Below are positions 34,601-42,785 of a stretch of DNA of 64,000 bases, piece by piece. Numbering within the stretch: the stretch's first letter is position 1; each line of letters begins with the position of its first letter. The DNA lies in the NCBI GenBank assembly GCA_958370785.1, contig CATXKN010000010.1, positions 1-64,000 on the forward strand, written 5' to 3'. A program made the position numbers and the translations under genes. Origin of the DNA: an uncultured Collinsella sp. GTDB taxonomy: Bacteria; Actinomycetota; Coriobacteriia; Coriobacteriales; Coriobacteriaceae. The notes below the pieces were generated by a model, which saw only the letters and a program-made list of their open reading frames with translations, ran no database searches and was not told the DNA's origin.

Positions 34601-36773
34601 CCATCTCTCCCGATTCACACGCCATTTCATATACCGTCTTCGCCTGCTCGCAGAGAAGGCTCCAAGGAACGCCATGGGCGACGGCGTCGATGACGTACGA
34701 AGTGTCAAATAGGCTAATGCATTCCTCAACTCGTCCAGAGGCGGCAAGCAACCGAATGGAATAACAAGACCGGACCACGTCAGCCTCCATCTCCAACGCG
34801 GCGTCAGCAAGGCAACCGGATACAAAACGAAGGTATCCTTCCATACCGGGCTCCAAAGCCTTAGAACTTACGAAGAGCCTGAAATCGTTGTGAATAGGAC
34901 GAGTTGACCCGTCAGCGCACTTTCTCAGCAAAGGAGAAAGAATGGCGATGTCCCGTGCCACCACGTACTCTCCCGAAAATGCATCAGGAAACGCATTGCA
35001 CAGGAGCTTAGGATAGATCGCTCCGTCGAGGAGATGCATCGACGAAGCGATGAGGCCCAACGCGTTCGATCCACTTCCGTGATGTCGCTGAATTTCATCA
35101 TTGGCTTTCTGCCAGATAGACTCATAGTATTCCTCGACGTTTTCCGAAAGGCCTAATGACCGCAGCTTCTCAATGGCGTAGCCGCAATCCGTTTCACCGG
35201 CAATCGCGTGAACTGCATACACCACAGACAAGGTGTTCCCGTTGGTTATATTGATGATCTCATTGGAGAGGACGAGGGTCTCACGCTCTGAAAAGCCGGC
35301 CCTCTCCGTCAAGAGAGCAGTAACGTCATCAACGCCAATATTGGGAAGATGTTCTATCTCGACACCGACGTGCCCCTCCTTGAGCCATTGCGGGTAGGCG
35401 GAGTATAAATTAGCTGGCTGGCCGGAGACGAGAATCTGTACGCCCTCTGGAATCGATTTTGGTGAGGGGAGGTGCTTCAAAAAAGTCAATCTACCCTTGG
35501 CCCGTGCGGCATGATCGATGCCGTCGATCACGAGAATCGTCTTGCAGCCGCGCTTGGCTGAAAGCGATTTGGCTAGCCTTAAGACCTCACTCCGAAGTTC
35601 GTCATCGTTGCAAAGTTCGTTGAAAATAGGAATCTCCGGTTTATCCCCGGAAAGTTCAGGTGTATCACGAAGTTGGTTCAGTAAAGTGCCCCACAGTTCC
35701 CTTGGAGAGACGATACCCGCATCAGGTGAATAGCTAAAGTCATCGACATCCAAGGGCTTGAATGCATAGAACCTGAAGGGACGTGGGCTCATCCGCTCGC
35801 ATAGGCAGCTGACCAGTCTCGTTTTACCGGAGCCGGGACTCCCATGGAGGAAAATGATCTTGCTATTGGACGATTGCAATCTGTCGCGCAAAAGTAAGCA
35901 CTCGCGTTCCCTACTAGGGAAAACTGGTATAGGGACGGGGACCTCAATTGGTCTCTCCATTGGATTTCGGTTAAGCTTGCAGACGCATTTCCGGGCGATC
36001 TCCGCACTAACCATATTGTCGCCCGCCGCAGTGGTCCATCTCCGGAGCTCGGCGGCAAGCAGGTCGAATACTCTGGAAGCCAGTTCTTCTGACCCTCCGC
36101 ACACCTCATCCCTTAATCTACCCATTAGCTTGGTCTCTTCGTCGAGAAGCGACGGAGCGCCTGCCCTGATCGTTAGATTTCTCAGGAAAGGCACGATATC
36201 AGGTTCCTCAAGCTTTGTTGAGTCGGCGAATTCGTGCCACTGCATATCGAGGTCCGAGTCGGCGAAAGCGAGATCGGAATATGACAAGACAGACTCGAAC
36301 TCTACGGACAGCTTGTCCCAGAACTCCCCAAGGGGAAGCCTCTTGTAAGGCTTTCCCATATACTCCGCATCTGTCTTATTTTTGCCCAGCGCACGATTCG
36401 TGTACAAAATAATTTCAGGGATTGCCCCTTCTTCACGCGAAACCTGCTTCCATCCAGCAGCAAGAGAGGCAAGCAAGGATTTATTGGGCCCCCTTCCTTC
36501 ACCCGATCCCTCCTCCGTCACCAACGATCCGAATGTCAGGTTGTTTGTGGTCGCTGTTGAAGCTTTTTTATGCTTCACCTGGACGCACACCATGGGAAGC
36601 CCATGCGACCGTCGGACAACGACGTCGTCAACCCCCTCCAAGCCGACTTCTTGAAAGGTCACGGACTCAATATCATCAATTCCGGCGAGCATAGAGATAA
36701 CGTAGTCGAGACCGACATACCATTCGAACCAATATGGGTCGCCTGCGCCAGGCTGGCAGTATTTCGACGACAA
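31485..36773 (-). CDS. STAND-type NTPase with N-terminal Cap4/DUF4297-like nuclease (Avs-like)
   Basis: A giant protein. Residues ~10-215 look like the Cap4/DUF4297 PD-(D/E)XK nuclease domain: GDPYWFEWYVGLDYV, VDDVVV with Asp49/Asp50, and CVQVKHKK with Lys67. Residues ~285-530 are a STAND/NACHT ATPase: Walker A GSPGSGKT (311-318), Walker B ILVIDGIDH (413-421). The long rest is helical-repeat sequence, as in Avs sensors that bind phage terminase or portal. The start is TTG 36773 with AAAGGA at 6 nt. From residue ~1680 the frame becomes Arg/Ser-rich junk; the real end continues in another frame (30895-31680). A caspase-like gene follows. Defence by phage sensing and DNA cutting is inferred from architecture. 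Confidence 0.78.
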   Translation of the reverse strand: MSSKYCQPGAGDPYWFEWYVGLDYVISMLAGIDDIESVTFQEVGLEGVDDVVVRRSHGLPMVCVQVKHKKASTATTNNLTFGSLVTEEGSGEGRGPNKSLLASLAAGWKQVSREEGAIPEIILYTNRALGKNKTDAEYMGKPYKRLPLGEFWDKLSVEFESVLSYSDLAFADSDLDMQWHEFADSTKLEEPDIVPFLRNLTIRAGAPSLLDEETKLMGRLRDEVCGGSEELASRVFDLLAAELRRWTTAAGDNMVSAEIARKCVCKLNRNPMERPIEVPVPIPVFPSRERECLLLRDRLQSSNSKIIFLHGSPGSGKTRLVSCLCERMSPRPFRFYAFKPLDVDDFSYSPDAGIVSPRELWGTLLNQLRDTPELSGDKPEIPIFNELCNDDELRSEVLRLAKSLSAKRGCKTILVIDGIDHAARAKGRLTFLKHLPSPKSIPEGVQILVSGQPANLYSAYPQWLKEGHVGVEIEHLPNIGVDDVTALLTERAGFSERETLVLSNEIINITNGNTLSVVYAVHAIAGETDCGYAIEKLRSLGLSENVEEYYESIWQKANDEIQRHHGSGSNALGLIASSMHLLDGAIYPKLLCNAFPDAFSGEYVVARDIAILSPLLRKCADGSTRPIHNDFRLFVSSKALEPGMEGYLRFVSGCLADAALEMEADVVRSCYSIRLLAASGRVEECISLFDTSYVIDAVAHGVPWSLLCEQAKTVYEMACESGEMENVLRVQLALSTLSQVNEHFEYWLERRPFLHFEELVGMDYMVPPLNKETANLYATTLERCLWLLKDAGCTEQSDELYGIWFSGLSPLTALSLLSDPNEGDGVIRQDDGNSMLMSAWGCLAATRGLDFDDFLFADDLGGDADDLQCCFRDAFVRGLLMQSSLEDDDLSKIAGLSITVEAATNMMRDLLTGALPASRAAQRAFFSKLSAHSFKLEIGTMAYALCLSEGLRVSSAGRPKPLLCHREGNVYSEGFTLGLFAESFIFGYESDCVGFDAMSLDMDVSIAWMDRSDREYLSLVRTLRASACLGYAVGHDAAILPGTGEARVLEEWAQAPHWPGLLTMETCAVPYIAFVATKGVDLCSKAFEEKELEGFIFSRKPLCEKLRMLEHLQAMDSEIPRRYLSKEYGPDGSVLLASQDAIEIHDMLRPLLVSCDRDLAMHCDEAILFGSARFTDHKDYSLSNLVEAFETLSDFGMATETQAFDLLELDNAASQSGDNRMSRVLMEKVADWAASEGPAQLSRIRSLQPEYRYDHSLIEHQLKSLLANAACLGDVQAVFAGMLGNSSCCSTEDVEGLRFCLKTCRNKAVELGYGDGFESEVSDIERAIKDAPRTESFKSEAENPITDAPRDLSDLSDEEVKDVAFRQEIDRWNWEPVAGACSELIVRGQDKCEVFNSLVETRGAALCEEGWVHFSTSITELIDGIASYSDDEFFFKLLSRKNRGLERYGFGAAPNDIMHAIMVRARVRNPAFFKVIFELECDSKRRWMTCNGKCHLTALKKRTPGLPEPESLPELVSDILLDSILPEDPHRTENAVRGIAWGGLRLDSMRERVCERLADLRSYERILLEKVLGRWLRAFPGNDVIRDCFAKLIDKVNRADEACLLSIYSGAPGIILKPGIDYPQLTEDSSCEAPSRITTFLSEANVFCGDSCEDVKGALESCCGGEVRPFVKRYMQNDGVVFLRADRGITAKSSSTLKCAMGVGRPFRAALPLRSLWTLLTYGASRIFPFLRTRWHSGCQRLSSYSRLELLKKQNTSRPDCP

Positions 36774-37005
36774 TTCTCATCCTTTCATGCACACCCCCCA
36801 TTGAACGCAAATAGCGACATCAGAGGTTTAAAGATTGCATTGCAATGCAATCTCAGAAGAGTAGGAATTATTCATATCGTTGGACTTGTACCCTCGTCTC
36901 TTTGATGGCACGCAATTACGCGTTGAAATTTGTCAGTTCAAATCCATCAGAGCACACGCTTCGAATAGATTAATAATCGATCGTTTTAAAATCGAAGTCG
37001 AAAGT

Positions 37006-37047
37006 AAAAAGCGGGCGAGTATCGGCGTTAACCGATACTCGCCCGCT
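37006..37047 (-). terminator. Strong terminator of the polysaccharide operon
   Basis: A 16-bp perfect stem (37010-37025 with 37032-37047) followed on the minus strand by TTTTTACTTT. It lies about 60 nt after the last operon gene and separates it from the defence operon. Confidence 0.92.
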
Positions 37048-37108
37048 CTCGATGCAGTTAACCTAGCGAATGGCTAAAGCAGCCCAACTTGGGAAAGTCT
37101 CCTCTCCC

Positions 37109-38368
37109 CTAGTCCCGCTTAAACAGATCCCTTGTGTACACCTTGTCCGCCACGTCCGCGAGCTCGTCGCTCCAGCGGTTGGCCACGATCACGTCGCATC
37201 CGGCCTTGAAGGCCTCCAGGTCGTGGGTCACCTCGGAGCCGAAGAACTCCGGCGCGTCCAGCGTGGGCTCGTAGACCACCACGGGCACGCCCTTGGCCTT
37301 CACGCGCTTCATGACGCCCTGGATGGAGCTAGCGCGGAAGTTGTCGGAGTTGGACTTCATCGTCAGGCGATAGACGCCAACGACCGGCTTCTCCTTGCCG
37401 GCGTAGACGCGGTCCCACACCATCTGCAGCACCTCGTCTGCCACGAAGTCCTTGCGGGTGCGGTTGGCGTCCACGATGGCCTCGATCAGGTTCTGGGGCA
37501 CGTCCCTGTAGTTGGCCAGCAGCTGCTTGGTGTCCTTGGGCAGGCAGTAGCCGCCGTAGCCGAAGCTGGGGTTGTTGTAGTGGCTGCCGATGCGCGGCTC
37601 CAGGCACACGCCGTCGATGACGTCGCGGGTATTGAGGCCGCGGACCTCGCAGTAGGTGTCGAGCTCGTTGAAGTAGGCCACGCGCAGCGCCAGGTAGGTG
37701 TTTGCGAAGAGCTTGACGGCCTCGGCCTCGGTGGTGCCCAGCACGAGCTCCGGGATGCCGATGGTTCCGTCGGCGTTAACGCGTTCGAGCTCGGCGGGGT
37801 CGGCGCCCTGGGCGAGCAGGCGTGCGAAACGCTCGGCAGCCGCGACGGCATTAGCATCGTCTTTAGGCGCGCCCACCACGATGCGGCTGGGGTGCAGGTT
37901 GTCGTATAGCGCCTTGCTCTCGCGAAGGAACTCAGGGCTGAAGAAGATCTTGTCGTCACCCAGCCTCTCGCGCAGGCCCGCGGTGTAGCCGACGGGGATG
38001 GTCGACTTGATGACGATCCAGGCGTCCGGGTTCACCGAGCGCACTGCGGCAATGGCGGCCTCGACGGAGCTCGTGTCGAAGAAGTTCCTGTCCGAGTCGT
38101 AGTTGGTGGGCGTGGCGATGACAGCGTAGTCGGCGCCCGTGTAGGCCTCGGCCACGTCGACCGTGGCGTGCAGGTCGAGCTCGCGCTCCCCCGCTTTAGC
38201 CTCCGCCAGGAAGCGCTCGATCTCGTCGTCCTGGATGGGCGACTCGTAGTTGTTGATCTTCTCGACCTTCTCGGGCACGATGTCCAGCGCGTGGACCTCG
38301 TTGTGCTGCGAGAGCAGGACGGCGAGGGATAGGCCGACGTAGCCGGTACCGGCGACAGCGATCTTCAT
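37109..38368 (-). CDS. ugd: UDP-glucose 6-dehydrogenase
   Basis: Oxidises UDP-glucose to UDP-glucuronate. The 419 residues start with the Rossmann motif IAVAGTGYVGLSLAV. They contain KSTIPVGYT, FSPEFLRESKAL, LFANTYLALRVAYFNELD and the active-site cysteine region GYGGYCLPKD. ATG 38368 has GGAG at 6 nt; a GTG/TTG further upstream at 38380 adds four residues but lacks a better site. It is the last gene of the polysaccharide operon. With the UDP-glucuronate 4-epimerase gene next to it, the pair would supply UDP-GlcA and UDP-GalA. Confidence 0.92.
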   Translation of the reverse strand: MKIAVAGTGYVGLSLAVLLSQHNEVHALDIVPEKVEKINNYESPIQDDEIERFLAEAKAGERELDLHATVDVAEAYTGADYAVIATPTNYDSDRNFFDTSSVEAAIAAVRSVNPDAWIVIKSTIPVGYTAGLRERLGDDKIFFSPEFLRESKALYDNLHPSRIVVGAPKDDANAVAAAERFARLLAQGADPAELERVNADGTIGIPELVLGTTEAEAVKLFANTYLALRVAYFNELDTYCEVRGLNTRDVIDGVCLEPRIGSHYNNPSFGYGGYCLPKDTKQLLANYRDVPQNLIEAIVDANRTRKDFVADEVLQMVWDRVYAGKEKPVVGVYRLTMKSNSDNFRASSIQGVMKRVKAKGVPVVVYEPTLDAPEFFGSEVTHDLEAFKAGCDVIVANRWSDELADVADKVYTRDLFKRD

Positions 38369-38405
38369 GTCATTCTCCAATTGTCAAAGAGCAATAATTC
38401 GCACG

Positions 38406-38432
38406 AAAAATGGCCCCTGTTACAGGGCCATG
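38406..38432 (-). terminator. Hairpin with T run between gae and ugd
   Basis: Minus-strand stem ATGGCCC with GGGCCAT plus one bulge, followed by five T, 6 nt after the upstream stop. It may reduce transcription into ugd, or be bypassed by LoaP antitermination. Confidence 0.6.
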
Positions 38433-38437
38433 ATTTT

Positions 38438-39478
38438 CTAAATGTTGTAGTAGTGCTTATACCACTTGGCGAAGGCCCTCAGGCCGTCCTCGAGCGGCGT
38501 CGCGGGCTTGTAGCCCAGGTCGCGCTGGAGCGCCGTGGTGTCGGCATAGGTGACGGGAACGTCGCCGGGCTGCATCGGCACGAGTTGCTTGTGGGCCTCG
38601 AAGTCGTAGTCCACAGGCAGCACGCCCTCCTCCACCAGCACGCGCTGCAGCGTGTCGACGAAGTCGAGCAGGTTCTCGGGGTGCGAGTTGCCGATGTTGT
38701 AGACGCGGTGCGCGGCGAGCGGCAGCCCGTCCTCGCCCATCTTCACCTCGGGGGCGGCGTCCATGACGCGCTTCACTCCCTCGACGATGTCGTCAACGTA
38801 GGTGAAGTCGCGGCGGCAGTCGCCCATGTTGAAGATCTTGATCGTGTCGCCGCGGCGCAGCTTCTCGGTGAAGCCGAAGTAGGCCATGTCGGGCCTGCCC
38901 ATGGGGCCGTACACGGTGAAGAAGCGCAAGCCGGTCGCGGGGATGGAGTAAAGCTTGGAGTAGGCGGCGGCCATGAGCTCGTTGGACTTCTTGGTGGCGG
39001 CGTAGAGCGACACCGGAGAGTCGACGCGGTCCTCCTCGGAGAACGGCACCTTCTTGTTGCCGCCGTAGACGGAGCTGGAGCTGGCGTAGACCAGGTGCTT
39101 CACAGGGTGGTGGCGGCAGCCCTCGAGGATATTAAAGAAGCCGACGAGGTTGCTCTCGAGGTAGGCGCGCGGGTTCTCGATGGAGTAGCGGACACCGGCC
39201 TGGGCGGCGAGGTTCACCACGACATCGAAGCCGTTCTCGGCGAACAGCCGCTCGATGAGGGCGGCATCGCACAGGTCGCCGCGAACGAAGGTGAAGCGGC
39301 CCTCGGTATCAGCCTCTGCAAGCATGCGCAGGCGCGCATGCTTGATGCCAGGGTCGTAGTAGCTGTTGAGGTTGTCGAGGCCGACGATCGCGTCATCGGT
39401 CTCCGCGAGCAGCTTCTTGACGAGGAACGCGCCGATAAAACCGGCGGCTCCTGTGACGAGCACTTTTCTAGTTGCCAT
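38438..39478 (-). CDS. UDP-glucuronate 4-epimerase family protein
   Basis: A 346-residue extended SDR: VLVTGAAGFIGAFLVKKLL (NAD-binding), LDNLNSYYDPGIKHARL (typical of UDP-GlcA 4-epimerases), and YAATKKSNE with the YxxxK catalytic pair. It would give UDP-galacturonate from the product of ugd. ATG at 39478 is preceded by AGGAG. A serine-acetyltransferase-like gene ends 26 nt upstream in the same operon. Confidence 0.88.
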   Translation of the reverse strand: MATRKVLVTGAAGFIGAFLVKKLLAETDDAIVGLDNLNSYYDPGIKHARLRMLAEADTEGRFTFVRGDLCDAALIERLFAENGFDVVVNLAAQAGVRYSIENPRAYLESNLVGFFNILEGCRHHPVKHLVYASSSSVYGGNKKVPFSEEDRVDSPVSLYAATKKSNELMAAAYSKLYSIPATGLRFFTVYGPMGRPDMAYFGFTEKLRRGDTIKIFNMGDCRRDFTYVDDIVEGVKRVMDAAPEVKMGEDGLPLAAHRVYNIGNSHPENLLDFVDTLQRVLVEEGVLPVDYDFEAHKQLVPMQPGDVPVTYADTTALQRDLGYKPATPLEDGLRAFAKWYKHYYNI

Positions 39479-39504
39479 ATCAATCTCCTAAATAATGAAA
39501 GCGT

Positions 39505-40038
39505 CTAAAGGTCAACTTTTCGGTTGATATATCCCTCCGTCGCATTCTCACGAGGAATAACGCGGCACGGATTGCCCAAGACAACGGAATGGCTGGGAAT
39601 ATCGCAGTTCACATATGCCCCGGGGGCGATGAGGACGTCGTCGCCGACGTTAATACCCCCGACAACGGTGGCGTTTACGCCGACCCACACGCAGTCTCCC
39701 AATACTGGCGCGCCTTTTCTCTTACCACGGTTCTCTTGCCCTATCGTCACGCCCTTGTGCAGGTTGCAGTTCGCACCAATGACAGCGGCCTCATTCACTG
39801 TGATGTTAAAGGCGTGCCCAAGGTAAAGCCCTGGTCCAATCTGAGTGGTCCTGGGAATTTCCAAACCATACCTCTCACGCATTCGACGAATCATTAGTCT
39901 CCAAATCGGATTATTGGACCTCTGCGCTCTGCGCAATAGCCAAATAAATCTCATAGCGTGCTCAGACCAAAAGGTGGAACCAGATGGATATCTGCACAAA
40001 TCGCGACAGCCCCCCCCCGAGCATTTTTCAGTCGCCAA
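39505..40038 (-). CDS. Serine-acetyltransferase-like hexapeptide protein
   Basis: A 177-residue left-handed beta-helix acetyltransferase: the N-terminal DLCRYPSGS/RFIWLLRRAQ part is the alpha-helical CysE-like start, then hexapeptide repeats GVTIGQENRGKRKGAPVLGD and VGVNATVVGGINVG. In polysaccharide clusters such proteins acetylate a sugar. It starts at TTG 40038, with GGGGAGGGG at 6 nt. A run of nine G (C on the plus strand, 40010-40018) lies just inside the gene; a change of one base would shift the frame. An alternative ATG 15 bases downstream would be in another frame. Confidence 0.82.
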   Translation of the reverse strand: MATEKCSGGGCRDLCRYPSGSTFWSEHAMRFIWLLRRAQRSNNPIWRLMIRRMRERYGLEIPRTTQIGPGLYLGHAFNITVNEAAVIGANCNLHKGVTIGQENRGKRKGAPVLGDCVWVGVNATVVGGINVGDDVLIAPGAYVNCDIPSHSVVLGNPCRVIPRENATEGYINRKVDL

Positions 40039-40265
40039 TGTTAACCCCTCCCCAACGATTTACAGATCTTCAAAAAAGATAATGTCCAACTATGCGAAAA
40101 GAAATATTTCTTCAGATGACAACGAGACAGCTCTTAACGAACTAAAGTCGTATAGCGTATTGCAATTTGCAGCCACAAAATGCCTTTTCGCCACGACACC
40201 GACAGAAGTTGATACTCCAACGGCACCCAATACACTTTGGTAGATTCCGATCTGATGTTATGAAA

Positions 40266-41066
40266 TTAGCATCTTGTGCCCCAAACAGCCGGGGAATCAT
40301 ACGGCCTATCGGGAAAGGCGCCATAGTCTAATTTAATATCCAAACCGTTTTCTAGAATGAAACGCTCAACGCGATCGGCAAGCTTTTCAGGATGTCCAGA
40401 CGAGATGTTATATATGCCGTCACCCTTAGCCCCCGTAACCACGTCAGCGACAAGGGAGCAAAAGTCACCGTAATCCAAAAAGTCATATTGGCATTGCCCC
40501 GTGGTGAAGGGGAATGTTTTTTTGCCTTCTGCAGATGCCTTGCAAATTTTAGAGAAAATAGAGGCTCCATAGGGATTGTTGTCGACGATGTAATAGCCAC
40601 GAAGCCACTGAAGCTCGATATCCGCGTCAGCACAAGTCAACATAGCGGCCTGCCTCAATGCATTCTTCGCTATACCGTACATACTCTGCGGATTGCATGG
40701 GGTACCGGCCCGGATGCCGCCCTCATGGTATCCAATTTCATGCATGCTCCCCATAATCGCCAATCTCCTAAGGGGAGAGTTAGATAACTTACGAACAAAC
40801 TCAACGTGCAGAGGAAGATCTTCCATATGCGCAGCCGAATTGTGTTTAAAGCCGTCGCGCCATGCAAGATGAACTATGCAGTCGGGATTCCCCATTTCAA
40901 CATAAGGATCAACCATATCGAACAAGCTCGCCTGAATGCGCGTGGCGCAATCCGGAATTCGGTCAACCGCCCGATCAACCGCCATGACATCGTTGCCGCG
41001 TCTCGCCAGCTCTTCCACGACCCCAATACCGAGAAAGCCATTAGCTCCCGTAACCGCTATCTTCAT
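40266..41066 (-). CDS. NAD-dependent epimerase/dehydratase family sugar reductase
   Basis: A 266-residue extended SDR: IAVTGANGFLGIGVVEELAR, YGIAKNALR with the YxxxK pair. ATG 41066 has GGAGGATT. It follows rfbC; the cluster lacks rfbD (dTDP-rhamnose reductase), so this gene may reduce the RfbC product, perhaps to 6-deoxy-talose or rhamnose. The C-terminus (AVWGTRC) seems about 20-30 residues short compared with relatives, and the following ~120 bp stay open in another frame, so a late frameshift is possible. Confidence 0.72.
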   Translation of the reverse strand: MKIAVTGANGFLGIGVVEELARRGNDVMAVDRAVDRIPDCATRIQASLFDMVDPYVEMGNPDCIVHLAWRDGFKHNSAAHMEDLPLHVEFVRKLSNSPLRRLAIMGSMHEIGYHEGGIRAGTPCNPQSMYGIAKNALRQAAMLTCADADIELQWLRGYYIVDNNPYGASIFSKICKASAEGKKTFPFTTGQCQYDFLDYGDFCSLVADVVTGAKGDGIYNISSGHPEKLADRVERFILENGLDIKLDYGAFPDRPYDSPAVWGTRC

Positions 41067-41144
41067 CGAATCCTCCGAACAGGAAACTTGACTACTCATT
41101 CCCATAGAAAACTAAGTCTTTCAACAAATTACAACCGGCGAACG

Positions 41145-41744
41145 CTATTTGGAATTCTGCAGCGCAGAAAGAGGGGGGTGGCGTCTATCTTTATCAGATA
41201 AAACTAGCTGAGATCCATCAAAATGGTCATCCCCATCGAGCGCAGGCCACTCTATTCCAATTTTGGGATCGTTCCACATGAGCCCGCCCTCGTCGCCGGG
41301 ATGATAGACATCATCGCATTTGTAACAGAACTCAGCCGAATCGCTTAAAACGAGAAAGCCGTGTGCAAAACCGCGCGGAATGAAGAACTGTCTCTTATTC
41401 TCTGCAGAGAGGACCACGCCTTCCCATTTACCGTACGTCGCGCTGTCTTTGCGCAGGTCAACGGCAACGTCGAATACCTTGCCGGAAACGACACGGACCA
41501 GTTTCGATTGCGGATGATCTATCTGAAAATGCAAGCCGCGAAGCACGCCCCTAGTACTTGAAGATTGGTTATCCTGAACGAAAACACAGCCTATCCCTCC
41601 AGCTACGAAGTCGGACTGTTTATAGGTCTCCATAAAGTAGCCCCGGGAGTCGCCGTAGGTCTTGACTTCAACGATCTTCACGCCCTCGATGGAGGTGTCC
41701 GTGAAGGTGAAATTTCCCGAAGTGATTGTGTCACCCTGTGCCAT
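41145..41744 (-). CDS. rfbC: dTDP-4-dehydrorhamnose 3,5-epimerase
   Basis: Converts dTDP-4-keto-6-deoxy-glucose to the L-lyxo form. The 199 residues (from ATG 41744; an ATG three codons earlier overlaps the AGGATGGAA site) have the cupin motifs FVQDNQSSSTRGVLRGLHFQ with the catalytic His, and FIPRGFAHGFLVL. rfbB ends 20 nt upstream and the SDR gene follows after 78 nt. Confidence 0.93.
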   Translation of the reverse strand: MAQGDTITSGNFTFTDTSIEGVKIVEVKTYGDSRGYFMETYKQSDFVAGGIGCVFVQDNQSSSTRGVLRGLHFQIDHPQSKLVRVVSGKVFDVAVDLRKDSATYGKWEGVVLSAENKRQFFIPRGFAHGFLVLSDSAEFCYKCDDVYHPGDEGGLMWNDPKIGIEWPALDGDDHFDGSQLVLSDKDRRHPPLSALQNSK

Positions 41745-41764
41745 TATTTCCATCCTAACTGTTT

Positions 41765-42784
41765 CTACTGTCCCTGGGCCCTATACCTGGCCTCGGTGGC
41801 CTCCTTGGACGGGCGCCACCAGGCCTCGTTGGCCACGTACCAGTCGATCGTCTGCTTGAGCCCCTCGGCAAAGTCGGTGTGGGCCGGCCTCCAGCCGAGC
41901 TCGCGCTGCAGCTTCGTGCTGTCGATGGCGTAGCGGCGGTCATGGCCGGGGCGGTCGGCGACCCAGTCGAAGTCCTCGGGGTCGCGCCCCATCGCCTCCA
42001 GGATCATGCGCAGGACGGTGATGTTGTTCTTCTCGCCATTAGCCCCGATGAGGTAGGTCTCCCCCATCCGGCCCTTCGTGAGGATGTCCCAGACGGCCGA
42101 GGAGTGGTCCTCGGTGTGGATCCAGTCGCGCACGTTCTCGCCCTTGCCGTAGAGCTTGGGGCGGACGCCGTCGACGATGTTGGTGATCTGCCTGGGGATG
42201 AACTTCTCCACGTGCTGGTAGGGTCCGTAGTTGTTGGAGCAGTTGGAGATCGTGGCGCGCAGGCCGTAGGTGCGGGTCCAGGCGCGCACGAGCATGTCGG
42301 AGCTGGCCTTGGTCGAGCTGTACGGCGAGGACGGCTTGTACGGCGTCTCCTCGGTGAACTTGGCGGGGTCGTCGAGCGCCAGGTCGCCGTAGACCTCGTC
42401 GGTGGAGACGTGGTGGTAGCGGACACTGTATTTCCTCACGGCCTCAAGCAGGCGGAAGGTGCCCTCGACGTTGGTGCGCAGGAACGGCTCGGGGTCGGCG
42501 ATGGAGTTGTCGTTGTGGCTCTCGGCTGCGTAGTGCACGATCGCGTCGTGGCCCGGGACGATGCGGTCCAGCAGCTCGGCGTCGCAGATGTCGCCCACGA
42601 CGAGCTCCACGCGGTCGGCGGGGAGCCCCGCGATGTTCTCGGGGTTGCCGGCGTAGGTCAGCTTGTCCAGGACGGTGACGTGGACACCCGGGTGGTTGTT
42701 CACGACATAGTGCACGAAGTTACTGCCGATGAAGCCGCAGCCGCCCGTGACGATGATGTTCTTAGGTTCAAAGGAGCCGAGCAT
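41765..42784 (-). CDS. rfbB: dTDP-glucose 4,6-dehydratase
   Basis: Makes dTDP-4-keto-6-deoxy-glucose. The 339 residues have NIIVTGGCGFIGSNFVHYV, LDKLTYAGN, YHHVSTDEVYGDL with the active-site Asp/Glu, YSSTKASSDMLV (YxxxK), and RPGHDRRYAID. I take ATG 42784 (MLGSFEPKN), overlapping the rfbA stop by a few bases; the longer reading runs into rfbA. Confidence 0.95.
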   Translation of the reverse strand: MLGSFEPKNIIVTGGCGFIGSNFVHYVVNNHPGVHVTVLDKLTYAGNPENIAGLPADRVELVVGDICDAELLDRIVPGHDAIVHYAAESHNDNSIADPEPFLRTNVEGTFRLLEAVRKYSVRYHHVSTDEVYGDLALDDPAKFTEETPYKPSSPYSSTKASSDMLVRAWTRTYGLRATISNCSNNYGPYQHVEKFIPRQITNIVDGVRPKLYGKGENVRDWIHTEDHSSAVWDILTKGRMGETYLIGANGEKNNITVLRMILEAMGRDPEDFDWVADRPGHDRRYAIDSTKLQRELGWRPAHTDFAEGLKQTIDWYVANEAWWRPSKEATEARYRAQGQ

Positions 42785-42785
42785 A

